64,000 nt of DNA, from assembly GCA_950295325.1 (NCBI GenBank), contig OX485806.1, positions 39,186,001 to 39,250,000 of the forward strand, read 5' to 3'. Origin of the DNA: Polytrichum commune (taxonomy: Eukaryota; Streptophyta; Polytrichopsida; Polytrichales; Polytrichaceae). This document shows, piece by piece, positions 1 through 12,797 of the stretch. A program made the translations under genes and the position numbers. The notes beneath the pieces are model-generated. The model saw only the letters and a list, made by a program, of their open reading frames with translations. It did no database searches and was not told the DNA's origin. Position 1 is the first letter of the stretch. Every line of letters starts with the position of its first letter.

Positions 1-2935
1 ATGAAGAATTCTATATAAAATATAGGGGGTGAATTAATGTTGGAAACCAATTATATTAAAAAAAACCATGCAATATAACTTGTATAAGGGACCACATTTT
101 GCTTCATCAAAGAAGATGGAGGGCTTAATTTTATTCCCTGAAGGTTTCTCTTCATTGAGGATACTTTGAACTCCATTATGTTTAAAACAAAAGGGTAATA
201 CTTGAGACACTATATGATGTTTGAGATTCTTTTGCAAATGTTGTACGAACTTGTTATCTTGCAAATGTTGGACAACTATGTTTCTTAACAAACTACATTT
301 TAAGGTTACACTCTACTTGCATTCTTCATTACAACCTTGTTCGTGCAATTAATTTCTATTGTGTTTTTTCCTTGCCATACCACAACAATGCAATCCTGTT
401 GTTAAAATGCCAATTCACAATGCACCCCCCCCCCCGTTAGCTAAAAATTAAAGGCTATCAAAAATTTGTAAGCAAAATAAGGTATTTAATATCGATTGCA
501 ATCTAGATTTCTAATTACCAATAAGGTATTAAAATTTTAATCTTAGTAGATGCTTTTTCTACTTTAAGGACTCCTAATATTCTAATTCTTAAAGATAATA
601 CCCCCCTTGAAAACAAGTGGTTGTCGCAGGTGTCTCCAAAAATTTACTATGAGTGCCCCCCCTCCCCCGCGGGCCTTTGGTGATTCCAAGAAATCATTTC
701 TCGAACAAGCCTCTCAAAAGCGTGAAAGAAAACGCGCCTCATTGATGAGATTGTTGAAAGCATGGCCACTTGAGTGTTATGTGGAACACCCGAATTCTAG
801 AAGCATAGTGTACGGAAGGAAGCCCGAGTCTCTCAAGTGCGCTCTACAATACAAAGGCAAGTAAGGAGAAGGAACAATGTGAGAGAAAGTTTCGTTGCCA
901 AAAGCCATGGTGACACTTGTCCACACCCTAGGGTCCCTACTAGTGGTATAGGACGTTGGGGAAATCGTGGGCCTCTTTGGGAGCCCAAGGTACGCAAGCA
1001 TAGTAAACATCACCGACACACGTACACTAACGATTTACAAAGTGTTTGGTGGATCGAATTTGCATGGGCAAATCAGGTGTGGCCAAGCCATTTTTTTTTA
1101 GGTTTCTATCATGTGGGCTTCGTTTTCGTGGAACTTGGTGAGAGATACAAAACAATTTCTTGTCATATGTGATTGCACGAGGATGAATGCCTAGTGGTCT
1201 TCTTCGGAGGGCTTGATCGTACACCTCTCATTGTTGGTGAATGGCTGATAAGTTACACATACCTTTTTGGATAATGCACAATTCTCCGTACCAAAAAGGT
1301 CTCTGTTTATTGATACTTTTTCGTATTTTCTTCCACACTTTAAAGGTGGGTGTGCTGCAAAAAATTGTCTTCTTTCAGCAAATTTATTGGTACCTTTTTG
1401 CTTCGAGAATGAGCATCAAAATACGGCAGTGATATTTAGGATGAAGAGGTACTGATTAGGTCAAGGAGCATCGATTTGTTTGCTATGGAAATTTTGGTGT
1501 TTGGTGATGGTCACGCGATTGCGTACTTCTTTGTAGGTATGCGTATGTATTTCTGCTTGCTGATCATGAACTGCAGACATTAAAATTTGTTTCTGGGGTT
1601 TTTGAAGTTTTGGAACACTTGTAATTGGATCGGAGGTTTCATTTGTAAATAGTGACAATCCTTCTTCTGAAGTTGTTGCATTCATCTTTGTGAATGGAGC
1701 ACATTGTCAGATTTGACATTGTGTGCGTTCCGGTGGGCTATTGAGGAGATGCTAAATTGTTGGTCACAAAATTGATTTTGCAGCCACAAGCGACACGTAC
1801 ATTTCTTACAAGTCATATGACAGTTGGTGGACTTGATCTTGAATTGCCACCAACTCTAGAAGATATGTTTGCAGGAAATGCATGGTACTCCACAATCACA
1901 TTTTCCACCTTTGTCATTGGCAGTGGGACATTGACAAATGAAACTTTGAAACTGCGGTTGGTCTGTCTTCAGAAGGGTTGACTGCCTCCAACTTGATGTA
2001 CGTACTTAGCAGGTGGACAGGATCTATACTGCTCAAGTGAAGCAAGGGAGGCAAACCCGAAATCAAGTCCGAACCTTGAACCGACACTACGTACCACAGT
2101 CCTAAACTTGGAGGTTTCAAATGCATGATACTGGTGTATTACTGTTGATTTTGGGTTATGGTTTTGGGTAGGCCTACCTTTAGACAACAACCTTGTTTAT
2201 GAAGGATGATTGGTGAATATCAGAAGCTCTGCCACAGGGAGAATTAAAGCACAACTTTTTGACTTTCACTATATGCTTGATGTTCCGGGCTACCATCATG
2301 ATTGAATTTCAATTTTAAACCCAAGTTGTCATCGAGAGAAGATGGAACATCATCAATCGTTCTTAAAATCCATGAAAGATATTATTCAAAACTCATATCC
2401 TGAAAGAATTTCTCCCTCCCAACCACCACTTCACATGGCCATTTAATGGCCCACAAAGCACAGACACACATTTCAGCCATTTCGTGAACAAAGACACTAG
2501 GGCATCACCCACACTGAAGTGGGATAAAATATATACCTTGTCATTTCCCCGAGATGGGTGATGAGTAGTAGTAGTAGTACATCTGAAAACCAGAATACTA
2601 AACTGCTATGCCGTTCTGCAAAAAGCTCACTCTTGTCCTTCACATCCTAACCCTAATACACACCGACCAACACGCAAACTCCCTGCCTTCTCCCATTTTG
2701 TCATATTTGACAATGTCCAGGAGCTCTGGCAAGAAACTAGAGAAACAATATTTTAACTGATTGTGCAGTGCTTTGAAGTCAGATGGTATTCCTGTTGTGT
2801 TGTTCCTCTATCCTTCTCGATAGATCCGATTTTTTTTTATCTTCAGGATATATTGGATTCATCCTACTTGTTGATCTACATTACCACTAAACCTTCACAT
2901 TTCTGGAGGATCTCCTTACTTCTTGATAATAGTGC
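1..2935. other. Intergenic DNA 3' of POR, no supported gene
   Basis: AT-rich sequence downstream of the POR stop codon. Short open frames occur on both strands (for example around 607-864 and 837-1172), but none carries a recognisable domain, a matching splice structure or a length above about 110 codons. A C-homopolymer lies near 421-435. The last part, just below 2936, must hold the POR 3' UTR, but no clear polyadenylation signal could be placed. Confidence 0.6.
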
Positions 2936-5900
2936 TTAGGCCAAGCCTACAAGCTTCTCACTCACCTCCCACAATTTCCTTGCCTTCTCGGCATTACTTG
3001 CTTCCTGTGACAGCTCGTTTTCAAACGAGTTGGAGTCATTGTTCCAGCTCCAGTACACACCAGACTTCGTCATTGTTTGGTCACTCACAACCTGCACATT
3101 AGAAACATTACTTTTGTTAGCATCAGATTTTAGAGAAAATTTATCATCCAAATTTTCTGTAATTAAAATACCAACAACTTCACAGCATCTGGGCAGTAAC
3201 CAACACAAAAACTTCCTGAGCCAAAATTCTGGGTCATGATACACTCTAAATCAAGAAATATAAGTTACTACTGTTGAATAAGTTTCCCAATCCTTGACGC
3301 ATATTTTACTTCTGCAAGGAGCAAGGTTGTTGTCACTACATCGACTTTAAGTCTTAATAGTTGGCGAAGGTGCCTTTTTATCAAGCAGTGGGGGGGAAAG
3401 TACCTGCAGCCTCTAGCTACTAGTAAGTTAATGAACCTTTCAGGTGTTTGAGGTGCTTAAAGAACAAGTCAGTCTAAGCATGAGGTAGAAACTGAAACTA
3501 CAATCCTTCTGGCAGAATTCGCCCACTAGAATCAAACGCTCTGAATACAAAACATTGATCATATACTACTGACATAAAAGAAAAGGAACGGTATGAACAC
3601 AAGTTCAGGTTGACTTCACAGAATATCAGAACTGACACACATGGTGAATTGACACATCAGGAAATTCAGTTAAATTGCAAGGAGGGAGGAGATTGATAAT
3701 GCCAAGTACCTGAGCTAATCTCTTGCCAGACTCTTCCTCGGAGATGTAACCTTTGGTGATGTACTTCTGGAAGGGAGGGAAGAGGGTCCTGAAGAGCGGG
3801 TAATGTTCGCGGAACAGACCGGTGGTGGCAATGCACCCAGGGTAGAGAGATGCAAATGTGATGCCTGTCTTCTCGTGGAATCGTCGGTGCATCTCCTGCA
3901 TCGTCAACATGTTGCACACCTTGCTGTCCTTGTATGCTTTAGCGCCGTCAAATTCACCTCCGTCAATCATAACAGATGACCTCACCCCATCCAAACCACC
4001 TGCTAGACCCCTCAAGTCACCCAAGTTCGCCTTTGGTGGCACATTTCCAGCCAATGTGTTGGTGTTTCCTGCAACATTACACCAGCAGCAGAGGGTAAGG
4101 TATCTGCCGTAGTCAGCATATTGCTTGAGTTAGCAATGCCACATCTAGGTTGATATGCTTCACAAAGACCTGGCTGAGAGATATCATTGAGTTCAAGCCA
4201 TCATGAGATTCATTGCAGGCACTGAACTGGGCATATTCTTCAATCAAATCTAGAAACTTGCTTACTGACAACAGCTTTCAATTCACACGACCAGAAAAGT
4301 GGTATCACTTGCAAACCAGTCTGTAAACAGGGGATAACAGGTTCAAGGTTTCTAGGCGTAGTAGATGCTACGAATATTTCACCCTTCCCATTATTTTGAA
4401 GTGCAAGTACAGTAACACAAATATTCTTTTGAAGTATGGAGGTTCAGACAACAATTGCAGATAAATATACCCAATATTCACAAAATAATAATCGAGACAG
4501 AAATTCAATCCAAAGCTTCAAGAGTTACATAGCCAATTCAAAGCAATCAGAAGGGGGCAACCAAAAACTAGAATGACATAGAAACAAATCATAAAGTGCG
4601 GCAGTAGTGGAATTGTGGCAAGCCACTTGACCAGGGGCCATCCACAACAATCTGCAACTCAAAGTATTGTAAGTATCGAAGTTCGGACGACACTTGCAGA
4701 TAAATGTACCCAGTAAAACCATCGAATAGGAATCAAGTGAGATATTTAATCTAAAGCTTCTATAGGTGCTCAACTCAAAGCAATCAAATAGAAGCAATCA
4801 AAAACTAGAATGATACAGAAACAAATCACATATGCGGAAATAGCCAAAACTTGCTCCAAAGACAACAATCTGCAGCACAATACATTGTTGCCCCAGCAAA
4901 ACCAAGAACGTGAAATGTTCTGTACCTGTGATGGACCCAACGATGATTACTCTGCGGTTGGTATTGTTCTCCTTGTGCTGGATGTCCTCAAGGAGCAAGT
5001 TGGCCAAGAGAAAGTGACCCAGATGGTTAGTTCCCACACTGATTTCAAAGCCATCTGCGGTAAACCTTGGCTCCTTGGCAGTGGGCAGGTATACAGCAGC
5101 ATTGCACACCAAAACATCCAATGGGCGACCCGACCGGCGAAAATTCTCCACAAACTGCTTCACACTGTTCATGGATGACAAGTCGCAGTGCATCACAGTG
5201 TAGCTGTCTCTTGACATACCGCAGGCTTTTGCGGCACGCTCCGCCTTCAAGAAATCCCTGCAGGCCATGACCACATGCCATTGCCCTGACTCTGCAAGCA
5301 CCTTAGCGGTTGCGAGGCCGAGGCCTGAGGAGGCGCCAGTGATAATCACAGTTGACTTCGTGTCAGTTTTCTTGGAGGTTTCAGATTTCTTGGTGTCAGC
5401 TGGAGCTGCAACGCTTTGAGCGCGAACCACTACTGAAAGTGGTTGCCTTGATGCACTCTGTGCCACATCACACCATCAAGACTGATTTATTGACAAAAAT
5501 TCTTGATGAAAAACACCCAGGGATCTTGAATACAGGGTCCCAGAAAGCATAAAGTGCCTCCTAGAATCAACTCCAGCAATATGGCAGAAAAGTGGTCAAT
5601 GACATTGACTCAAACCCAAGAATATTTACTGTAAGCGAATTGATGCTGTCCTGGCCAGAATCCTACACTCTTTAGAACAAGATCCTAAACCTTCTCAGCC
5701 TTTGACAGACCATAAACAACACTGTATAGCAAGAAAAGGAGGTTGGCCAATAAAAGCATCGCATTATGCACTCAAGACCGATTCGATGCCTGATGTATAA
5801 GATCTTCTTCCTGTAGTCTTTTCATTAGTTCTTAGATTCAACTCCAAGAACTAATCAAGTATGATTCATGAGAATTTCCTTAACAAACACATATTCAGGG

Positions 5901-7798
5901 ATCTCAAATACAGGGTCCCAGAAGGCATAATAAGGTGTCTCCAGGAATCAACTCCAGGAATCAACTCCAGCAATATAGCAGAAATTTGGTGCATTACAGT
6001 GACTCAATCCCAAGAACATTTTGTAGTCGAATTGAACACTGTGCTGGTCAGATTCGTACACTTTTGAACAACATCCTTAGACCTTCTCAGCTTTCAACAG
6101 ACCATAAACGATTGTATAGCAAAAAAAAGGGAGTTGACCAATAAAGAGACACATCACACACTCAAGATTGATTCAATGCCTGACATACAAGGTCTTCTTC
6201 CTACAGTCTTTTGATTAGTTCTTGGCAGAAAAGCGTTGAGGGTTTTAGCAACAGACATGAAACCGGCCATCCCTGGATACAGGATCCCAGCAAGCATAGG
6301 GTGCCTCCTGGAATGAACTCCAGAAAATGGCCGAGATGTGGCACATAACAGTGATTCCCAAGACCATATAGAGCTTTCTACCTACGAATTGAGCGCTGTC
6401 CCGATTAGAATAATACACACTTCTAAAAACATCCCTTAACCCTCTCACTCTTTGATAGATCATATACAATTACGTAGAAAGAAAGGAAGTTGACCGATTA
6501 TACAGCCCGGGAAGCATAAGGTGCTCCCTGGAATAAATTCCAGCAATATGGGAAGAAATGTGGTACATGACAGTGACTCGAAGTGAAGAACAGGTACAAG
6601 TTTCTACCACCGAATTGAACACTGTCCTGATAAGAATCTCATACTCTTTTGGACAACATCCTTAAACCCTCTGTCTGCCACACACTGCTAGGACTTGGCA
6701 AGATTAGGAAGTTGACCGATCAAAGAAACAGTAACACAGAAATACCAAGTTCAATTCTAGACTTGAAGGAGCACATTTCTCCTGTTGACAACCACCTAGA
6801 TGGACAGGATTTACAATGGGTTGAATCTTAATCATCACATGTAAAACTCCAAAATACGGGTGGGAGTAACAATACAGCAAACATCTCATCAAGCTTTATC
6901 TCCTACTTTCTACATACTTTGGTAACTCAAACAAGTAGCAGCTCTGGTTCCTGAAATACTACAGAACCAAAGTTTTGTAAACACACACTAGGAATTTTGA
7001 GATAGGACATACCGCATTGACAGCTCGTAAGAGAGATGAAGTCTCCTTAGAGATGGAAAGCTTGGTGCCGACGAAAGCCGAAGGTTGCGCACTTGAGGTG
7101 CATCCCGAAACCGACCTCTGCAACAAAAAAGAAAGAAAAGACTTGCTCATCAATAGGAAGCTCAGTCTGGAATTGCATTAAAGAGAACAGATAGACCCAT
7201 AAACTGGATTGGAATACATATCTCTCATACAAAATCTCCCTTTTTCAACTGAATTTCATCCATGGGTAAGAGTCTTAGTCCATTCGAAAATTAGAACCAA
7301 TTCCTTCTTCACGTTCCGTAGTTCTCAGTAGAACTCAATGCATTTCTCTCGATTCACATTAGAAACCCCAGTTTCACCCTTATCCATACTGATGCTAAAG
7401 GCAAAACTTAGAAGATGACTGTATATCTCTAATCTTTTATAGCTACATTTGACCCAAAAATGTAAGACAGAAACACCGCAACATCAAGATAACTTAACCT
7501 ACAGAAACACAAATCCTACTCCAGCCAGAAAAGCATTGGAGAGCAACCACAAAGTTGTACAACACAGTTCCTCATAGAAAACCAACAAAATCAGCTCGAC
7601 ATATCCAAAAACACCACGAAAACATTGCAAAAACTCTGCCTCGAGGCTAAATTCATGTGAACAAACACTCTCTCGGTAGCAACAAGAGATTGCGCAACAC
7701 CCACACACGGAATTGAGCACCAAAGGCTGTGCAGTTCACACCTCGGCAGGGAGGGCGACGAAGGAAGAGGTAGCGACGGCAGCAGCGTAGGTAGCCAT
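2936..7798 (-). CDS. POR: Light-dependent protochlorophyllide oxidoreductase, chloroplast precursor (5 exons)
   Basis: Reduces protochlorophyllide to chlorophyllide with NADPH and light, the light-gated step of chlorophyll synthesis in plastids. Exons on the minus strand: 7798-7742, 7117-7013, 5457-4926, 4068-3710, 3091-2936. All introns are GT-AG and the phases join without a break, giving 1209 nt and 402 aa, the usual POR length. Exon 1 plus exon 2 encode a Ser/Ala-rich plastid transit peptide (starts [13 protein letters not shown]). Seen in the mature part: the NADPH-binding TGASSGLG motif at residues 94-101, the NAG-like CNAAVY segment, and the catalytic Tyr277-x-x-x-Lys281 in AKAYKDSK. 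The C-terminus ends EKLVGLA, as in land-plant PORs. The start is the only ATG giving a transit peptide in phase with exon 2. No frameshift or missing key residue was seen. Introns 2 and 3 contain tandem duplications, listed separately. Which POR isoform (A/B/C) cannot be told. Confidence 0.97.
4431..4832. repeat. Two-copy tandem duplication in POR intron 3
   Basis: Two diverged copies of about 165 bp, near 4431-4600 and 4671-4832, share blocks such as TTGCAGATAAAT, CAAAGCTTC, CAAAGCAATCA and AAAAACTAGAATGA in the same order and orientation. A related stretch (GAAGCAATCA, ACAAATCACA, GTGGCAAGCCA) recurs in LACS intron 9 near 21200-21300, so the unit is also a dispersed repeat. Confidence 0.7.
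5520..6740. repeat. Four-copy diverged tandem repeat filling POR intron 2
   Basis: Four consecutive units begin near 5521, 5899, 6271 and 6498. Each opens with a form of ATACAGGGTCCCAGAAAGCAT, then carries CTCC(T/A)GGAAT-AACTCCAGCAATAT, GAATTGA-CACTGTCCTG, CATCCTTA-ACC-TCTCA and GTTGACC-AT in the same order. Units 1 and 2 are about 375 bp; units 3 and 4 are about 230 bp and lack the 3' third. Divergence between units is clear by eye, so the duplication is old. It explains most of the 1.55-kb intron. Confidence 0.8.
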
Positions 7799-8353
7799 GA
7801 CTGCTCCTGTTGCTGTTGTTGCTGAAATCAACAACCTTCCAAAACTCGACGTCGAAACAATGCGACAATTGCCAAGAGGAACCTTGCACTATCTTCTTCA
7901 CACGGGTATGGAGTCCCTCCTGCGTCCCCTGTCACCACCCACATCTGCGAAGGGTGTAGATTACAAATCTAACCTATAGCCGTGTCCCTCTCGTCAGAGT
8001 TCACACCCAGTGCTGCTTATCTCTAGAATGTACGAATTCAGTAGATAGTAGCGTGTAAGTGGAGGATTCGTAGTTGTTGGGAGGGAAGTTTCTAGAGGAT
8101 ATGTGGATAAATAAATCTATGAACATAGTGGATTTGGAGATTTGGTGGGGTCCCCTAGGGCGTGGGAACCAGGTGTGAGACCTATAGGCGCGGCGGATAT
8201 GGTGAGGGAGGTGGGGCCCACTTATCCAGGGAGATTGCAATTCATAGCCCTCGACCAATGGGTGATGGCTAAATGTCGTAGGGAACAGAAGTTATCTGAG
8301 AAAGAAATCCTAATAAAGACCTTCTTTGGGAACTCTGGTTCTTTGTAAACTTA
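7799..8353 (-). promoter_or_regulatory. POR upstream region with candidate light/TCP elements
   Basis: This is the 5' flank of POR. A perfect palindrome GTGGGGCCCAC at 8211-8221 matches the core of plant TCP-factor sites, and on the minus strand it is joined directly to GGATAAG (8221-8227), an I-box-like motif typical of light-regulated nuclear genes. They lie about 415 bp upstream of the start codon. A TATA box could not be placed with confidence, and the transcription start is unknown. Motif matches this short arise by chance, so the assignment is tentative. Confidence 0.3.
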
Positions 8354-8826
8354 TTAGGCCCAGTTTATACTTGGGGTTGGGCCCGAACTCTAAAAAATTG
8401 GCCGAATATGATCATTCAATTTTATCAAATCCGGCCCAAGGGTTTTATACTAGGGTTGGGCATGAACACTCACTTTATCCCATGTGGTGTCTTAGGTGGC
8501 ATAATTTTGCTGCCAAACCTTCGGGCCGGCTTGAAGGAAGGAATTAGGACAAGCTTTTCCTTGGCCTGAATTTTGAACATGGGTTGGATTGGGCTTATTT
8601 GTTGGATAATGAAACATCTCTCTCATTGGTCCATAAAATTCTTCATCCTCTTCATTACACTTTCCCCTCAAGAACATTGGGACCTAAAATCGGGCTTCAT
8701 CACTTTACATGCGACAAGGTTGGGCCTACAAAAAGTTGATGAAGTTGGGTTGTAGTGAAGCCTTAAATGCACATGAATCGGGCATGTGCTCAAGCCGGCC
8801 CCAAGCCGTGTATAAAGTGGGCCTTA
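8354..8826. mobile_element. MITE, TTAGGGCC family, copy 1
   Basis: About 473 bp with terminal inverted repeats. The left end reads TTAGGCCCAGTTTATACTTG. The right end, read in reverse complement, is TAAGGCCCACTTTATACACG, and the similarity continues inward through GGGGTTGGGCCC versus GGCTTGGGGCCGG. The short frames inside have no transposase similarity. It abuts the next MITE end to end. Confidence 0.7.
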
Positions 8827-9204
8827 GGGCATGTTTACACGAATAGCATTAGGCCATGGCTTTTGAGAATCCTTGCATTCTCATTGGTTACAAGTGTTAC
8901 GGACCCCTACTTTAGGTTTACATGAGGCTAGTTTTGGATTATTGTCCATAATATCCCTAGTAGATGAAAGATCTACATGGAATCCCATATGACAGGTATG
9001 GACTAGGGGAATTTCTCGAAATGACTTTTGAAGGTAGGCAGGGCAAAATGTGTAGCATGAAATTGGGTTTACGATAAGGGCTCGTGACCTCCAAAAGGCT
9101 TTGGGCCATAGTGCATGGACCTCCCCATGCTCTCATCCAAAAACCTGGTACCATGGAAATTTAAGAGTCATGGCCTAATGCCTTTAGTGAAAACATACCC
9201 TTAA
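8824..9204. mobile_element. MITE, TTAGGGCC family, copy 2
   Basis: About 381 bp. The left terminus TTAGGGCATGTTTACACGAA and the inverted right terminus TTAAGGGTATGTTTTCACTA stay alignable for nearly 40 bp, both running into GCATTAGGCCATG. No coding capacity. It begins at the last bases of the preceding copy, so one of the two probably used the end of the other as its target. Confidence 0.75.
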
Positions 9205-11518
9205 AATGATGGAATGAGAGTTTCCATTGCCTAATTTCTTGGAGAGAGGGAATTATCACATACAAGTGTACCTCTCATTCATTTAACATAAAAACCCTCA
9301 ATTAAAATGCATCCGGGAGGTTTTTTTTTTAAATTGTTTGCCACTAGAACTAGCTTTAAGAATCCCAAATCAGTTTACTTACAGTCATTTGAGATGAATC
9401 AACAACAAACCTAGAGGGGTCCAAGTTTTTATGATGAGTGGATGAGACCTCGGGAAAGGCACCTCTATAGAAAATTGGCATACACGTGTGTGAACGAAAT
9501 ATTTGTTGAGAGGCTATTTACCTTAGTCTATGAATTCTTAAACCCTAAAATATTAAAATTTCCTACTTGTCATCATTTTCCTCCACCCTATAGGTAATTA
9601 TAAGTTCTAACGTTGTGCAATAAACTAAAGCCTAGTTTATATATAAATAATATGAGCTTGATATTTTTGCTTGTGGTATTAAAGTGAAGTTCTTTGTTTA
9701 ATGGTGCTTGTCATGTAAGGAAACATATAATCAAGAGAGAATCAAACCAACAAGTACATTCACACATTTAACCACATTACAATGGACGCAACACATCAAA
9801 TTTGTGGGTAAATGCAAGGATATTGGTTTTAGAGTTAGGGTATATGGTAATGGATCACAATGTATTCAAAGAGTTTTCTTTAAACAACTAAACATATTCC
9901 AGACATACTCATCCTACAAAACAAAATTTAATCATTCCAATTTTTGTTAGGCTATTTCACAAAAAAAAGAAGTAATCAAGCATAATTTACAATACCATAT
10001 GTTATATATAAATTACCTATGGACATACAATAAAGCTTAATGTATATATAAACAAAATATAAAGTTTATTTCTTATGAATATATTCCACCCTACCTTTTC
10101 TCACACATTGTTTCTACATAAATATCACTAGCGAATGCCCTAATTGCTTTGCCAAAATAAGTTAGCACATTTCTCGTACTACTTTGATGGTTCCATACAT
10201 TACAAACTTTTCAAAGTTTTGAATGGTTGCAAAATTTGGATGGTTAGATTTGTGTATTTGTCTTAGTACATTGGTGTCTGGAAACAACAATGAATCGCCA
10301 TAACATTTACTCAACCATATGATGAAGTTCATGAATTGCCATAACAAATTCTACCTGAGGGACACATTTTCTTGTAATAATATATTAAGGGGGGAAAATG
10401 AAACATGTTGTCTTGTCCCATATCTAGGCTGGATGCTAAAGCACCTCTATTGAGCTTTGTTTGCTGAAGAATCGGCCACCCCTCGCCCACATGTCAGTGC
10501 CCAAACCTAAATTTATTGTTCTTGCCCATGTTGTTGTCTGTAGCTTGCATAACTAGACGGAACCATGGACAGAGTCAACTCCAACGACATTAGTCATCCT
10601 TCGAGCCACAAACCTCCTCAGACATTGGGAACGTTCCCTGCTCCCATCTCCTCGGTTCTGCATCAAATTTGCTAATGTATTATGCACTAAAATTGTTTGA
10701 TGAGATAGAATGAGTCATTGAAAAAACATAGATACTTTCTTGAAGGATCTAGTAGAGGATCATTCAAGAGGCATGTTGCTTATGGGGGGAAATAAAGTTT
10801 GCTAGCTAGGATAGAATCAGACATGCTGAATGAAATTATGTTCATTCATAGCAAAACATATCAAAATTCAATAAATGATGCGTATTTCAAGTGTTATACA
10901 CAACACATATTGCATGATATATTTTATGACACATTGCATGACACATTGCCTAACACTTTTTGCATAACATAGTTTGTATAATACATTATACATGACACAT
11001 TAAATAGTCATTTTATAGTGGGTGGAAAATTAGCTTGGGCCACACTAATATTCCAATCAAAGTGGAAATAACATGGATTTAAGATCCCGGTCTTCCCCTA
11101 AGTCTTCCTAGAGAATTCTAACCAACATATTGAATAGCAATTACAAGACAAAATAGTACAACATATAGAAAATCATCCATGTCAATGTTCTAGAAAACAA
11201 TTGGTGTGGCCCACGATAATCTTAAACTAGATTTAAGCGTGGGTTGAAAAATAGTGTGGACCATGCTAGTTTTCTACTGGAATTAAGCATTGATTGAAAA
11301 TTAGTGTGGGCTCTAGAAATTACTGTGGTCCACAATGCTAGGACTATTTATTAATGTAGATTATCACCAATTAACATGGGGTTGAGTTGACTGGCTTGAC
11401 ATGGCAATGGGTCAGAAGAGCTTGGGGTCAACATGTATCCCAGTTACTAGAAGCATTGAAGTAGTTTATATATGCTCAAATAGAATATTGACATTTGTGG
11501 GCCTGTTGAACTGCACAT
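9205..11518. other. Intergenic AT-rich DNA
   Basis: No gene is supported. At 10900-11010 there is a run of short imperfect repeats built on variants of TGCATGACACATT. At 11010-11400 a block with repeated ATTAGTGTGG(G/A)CC phrases resembles, in inverted orientation, 45170-45500, so it is probably another old dispersed repeat. The rest shows nothing recognisable. Confidence 0.5.
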
Positions 11519-12094
11519 TTAGAGCCGGTTTACACCATGGAACTTGAAATCGGACCATGAAAGATGGCCTTTTATTCATGGTCCGACTTGATGGCCCAAC
11601 TTTCATGGTTCAATTTCTTAAAAATACAATTTACAAAGCCTTTGGGCCCCCCACTGGGTGTAAACTGAATGTGGACCAAGAGGAATGACCATGCACCAAA
11701 AAATGAATGTTCTGATTTTTTTAATGTATGCCCAAAAAAGGGCAATTTTGAAATAAAATAAAATTCAAGCTTGATCATTCTCTTGTCTTCTCTTGTCTTC
11801 ATCTTCTTTTCCCCCAAAAAATTACATTTAAATTTTATTATAACAACATTTCTCTATCATGGGCCCTTGTTTTTTTCTACTACATCACCTCTTTTGCCTC
11901 TCTCACCGCAAAACCCGTTGGACCATGTCAGTGGCCTTTAAATATGTCTTTTGAGGATCCCGAACGCCATGGTCACTTTGACACTTTTCCCTTGGTGTAA
12001 ACCGAAGTGGTCCCGAGACAAATTCAACAACCAATCACAACTTTTATAGGGCTGTGGGACAACTTCATGGTCCATGGTGTAAACAACCCATTAG
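11519..12094. mobile_element. MITE, TTAGGGCC family, copy 3
   Basis: About 576 bp. The left end TTAGAGCCGGTTTACACCAT pairs with the inverted right end CTAATGGGTTGTTTACACCA. Both continue into ATGGAAC/ATGGACC and a GACCATGAA motif. The middle repeats the phrase CATGGTCC several times. No coding potential. Confidence 0.7.
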
Positions 12095-12114
12095 TAACCT
12101 TATGATGTTCTTTG

Positions 12115-12425
12115 TATTTGGCTAGTAATACACTTATCAACCCTATTCAACATTGTTATGAAACATATGCCCAGTGTAACATAATGGTCTCAAGAATACC
12201 TTCCCCTTGCATATTAAATGCAATACCATCATCTCATGTATCTCAATATGCTACGCTAAGTGTCACAATGTAAATAACTTTTCACTTTAAAAAGCTGATT
12301 ATGTGGACGAAGAATATCATATTGGCAATTAGCAGGCGTGACACTATGAGACCTCTAGGCATCTAGGTTAGGCCCTTTGCAAGTAGTGTACATGACACTA
12401 TAAACCATAACACATTGTAGTGGTC
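12115..12425. mobile_element. Fragment of the GGTATTTAGTGTCA MITE family
   Basis: Matches 14111-14557 over phrases such as CAACA-TGTTATGA, ACATAATGGTCT, CCTTGCATA-TAAA, GTGGACGAAGA-TATCATATTGGCAATTAGCAG and GACACTATAAACCATAA. The left terminus is decayed, so this is a truncated or old copy. It lies just downstream of the LACS stop codon. Confidence 0.55.
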
Positions 12426-12797
12426 TTCCTCCAGCTCTGGGTCCATCACTTTTGTGAAAATATACAACATTTATTATTAACATCTAGTACTTGATCGGAT
12501 TACTCTTGGTCCCTATACTACCCTACTTGCAGGGGCACACAACTTAGTTAGAATTACAAATGCGTTGCCCTGTATGCCTCTATTCTAGACTACTACGCAA
12601 TCCAAAGTACACTATTATGATTAAAATAAAATAAAATAAACTAAACTAACAAATTCACGTCTAGAAGTTCCTAACTATGTATATCATTGCAAAGGATACT
12701 GCATTTCCTTCACATTCCAATCTCGGGCTTCAAGTGATCAAATCCCTCAAGTGATCAAATCCCTCCTGTTTTGAAAGCCTCCAGGCTGCTTCCAAGT

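Noticed and set aside
607-1172. Overlapping plus-strand open frames upstream of nothing recognisable
   Set aside because: Frames of 85 and 111 codons with no domain, no splice continuity and a C-homopolymer nearby; length is within chance for this composition.
3858-5178. Plus-strand open frames of up to 122 codons opposite POR exons
   Set aside because: They are antisense shadows of the POR exons 3 and 4 and have no features of their own.
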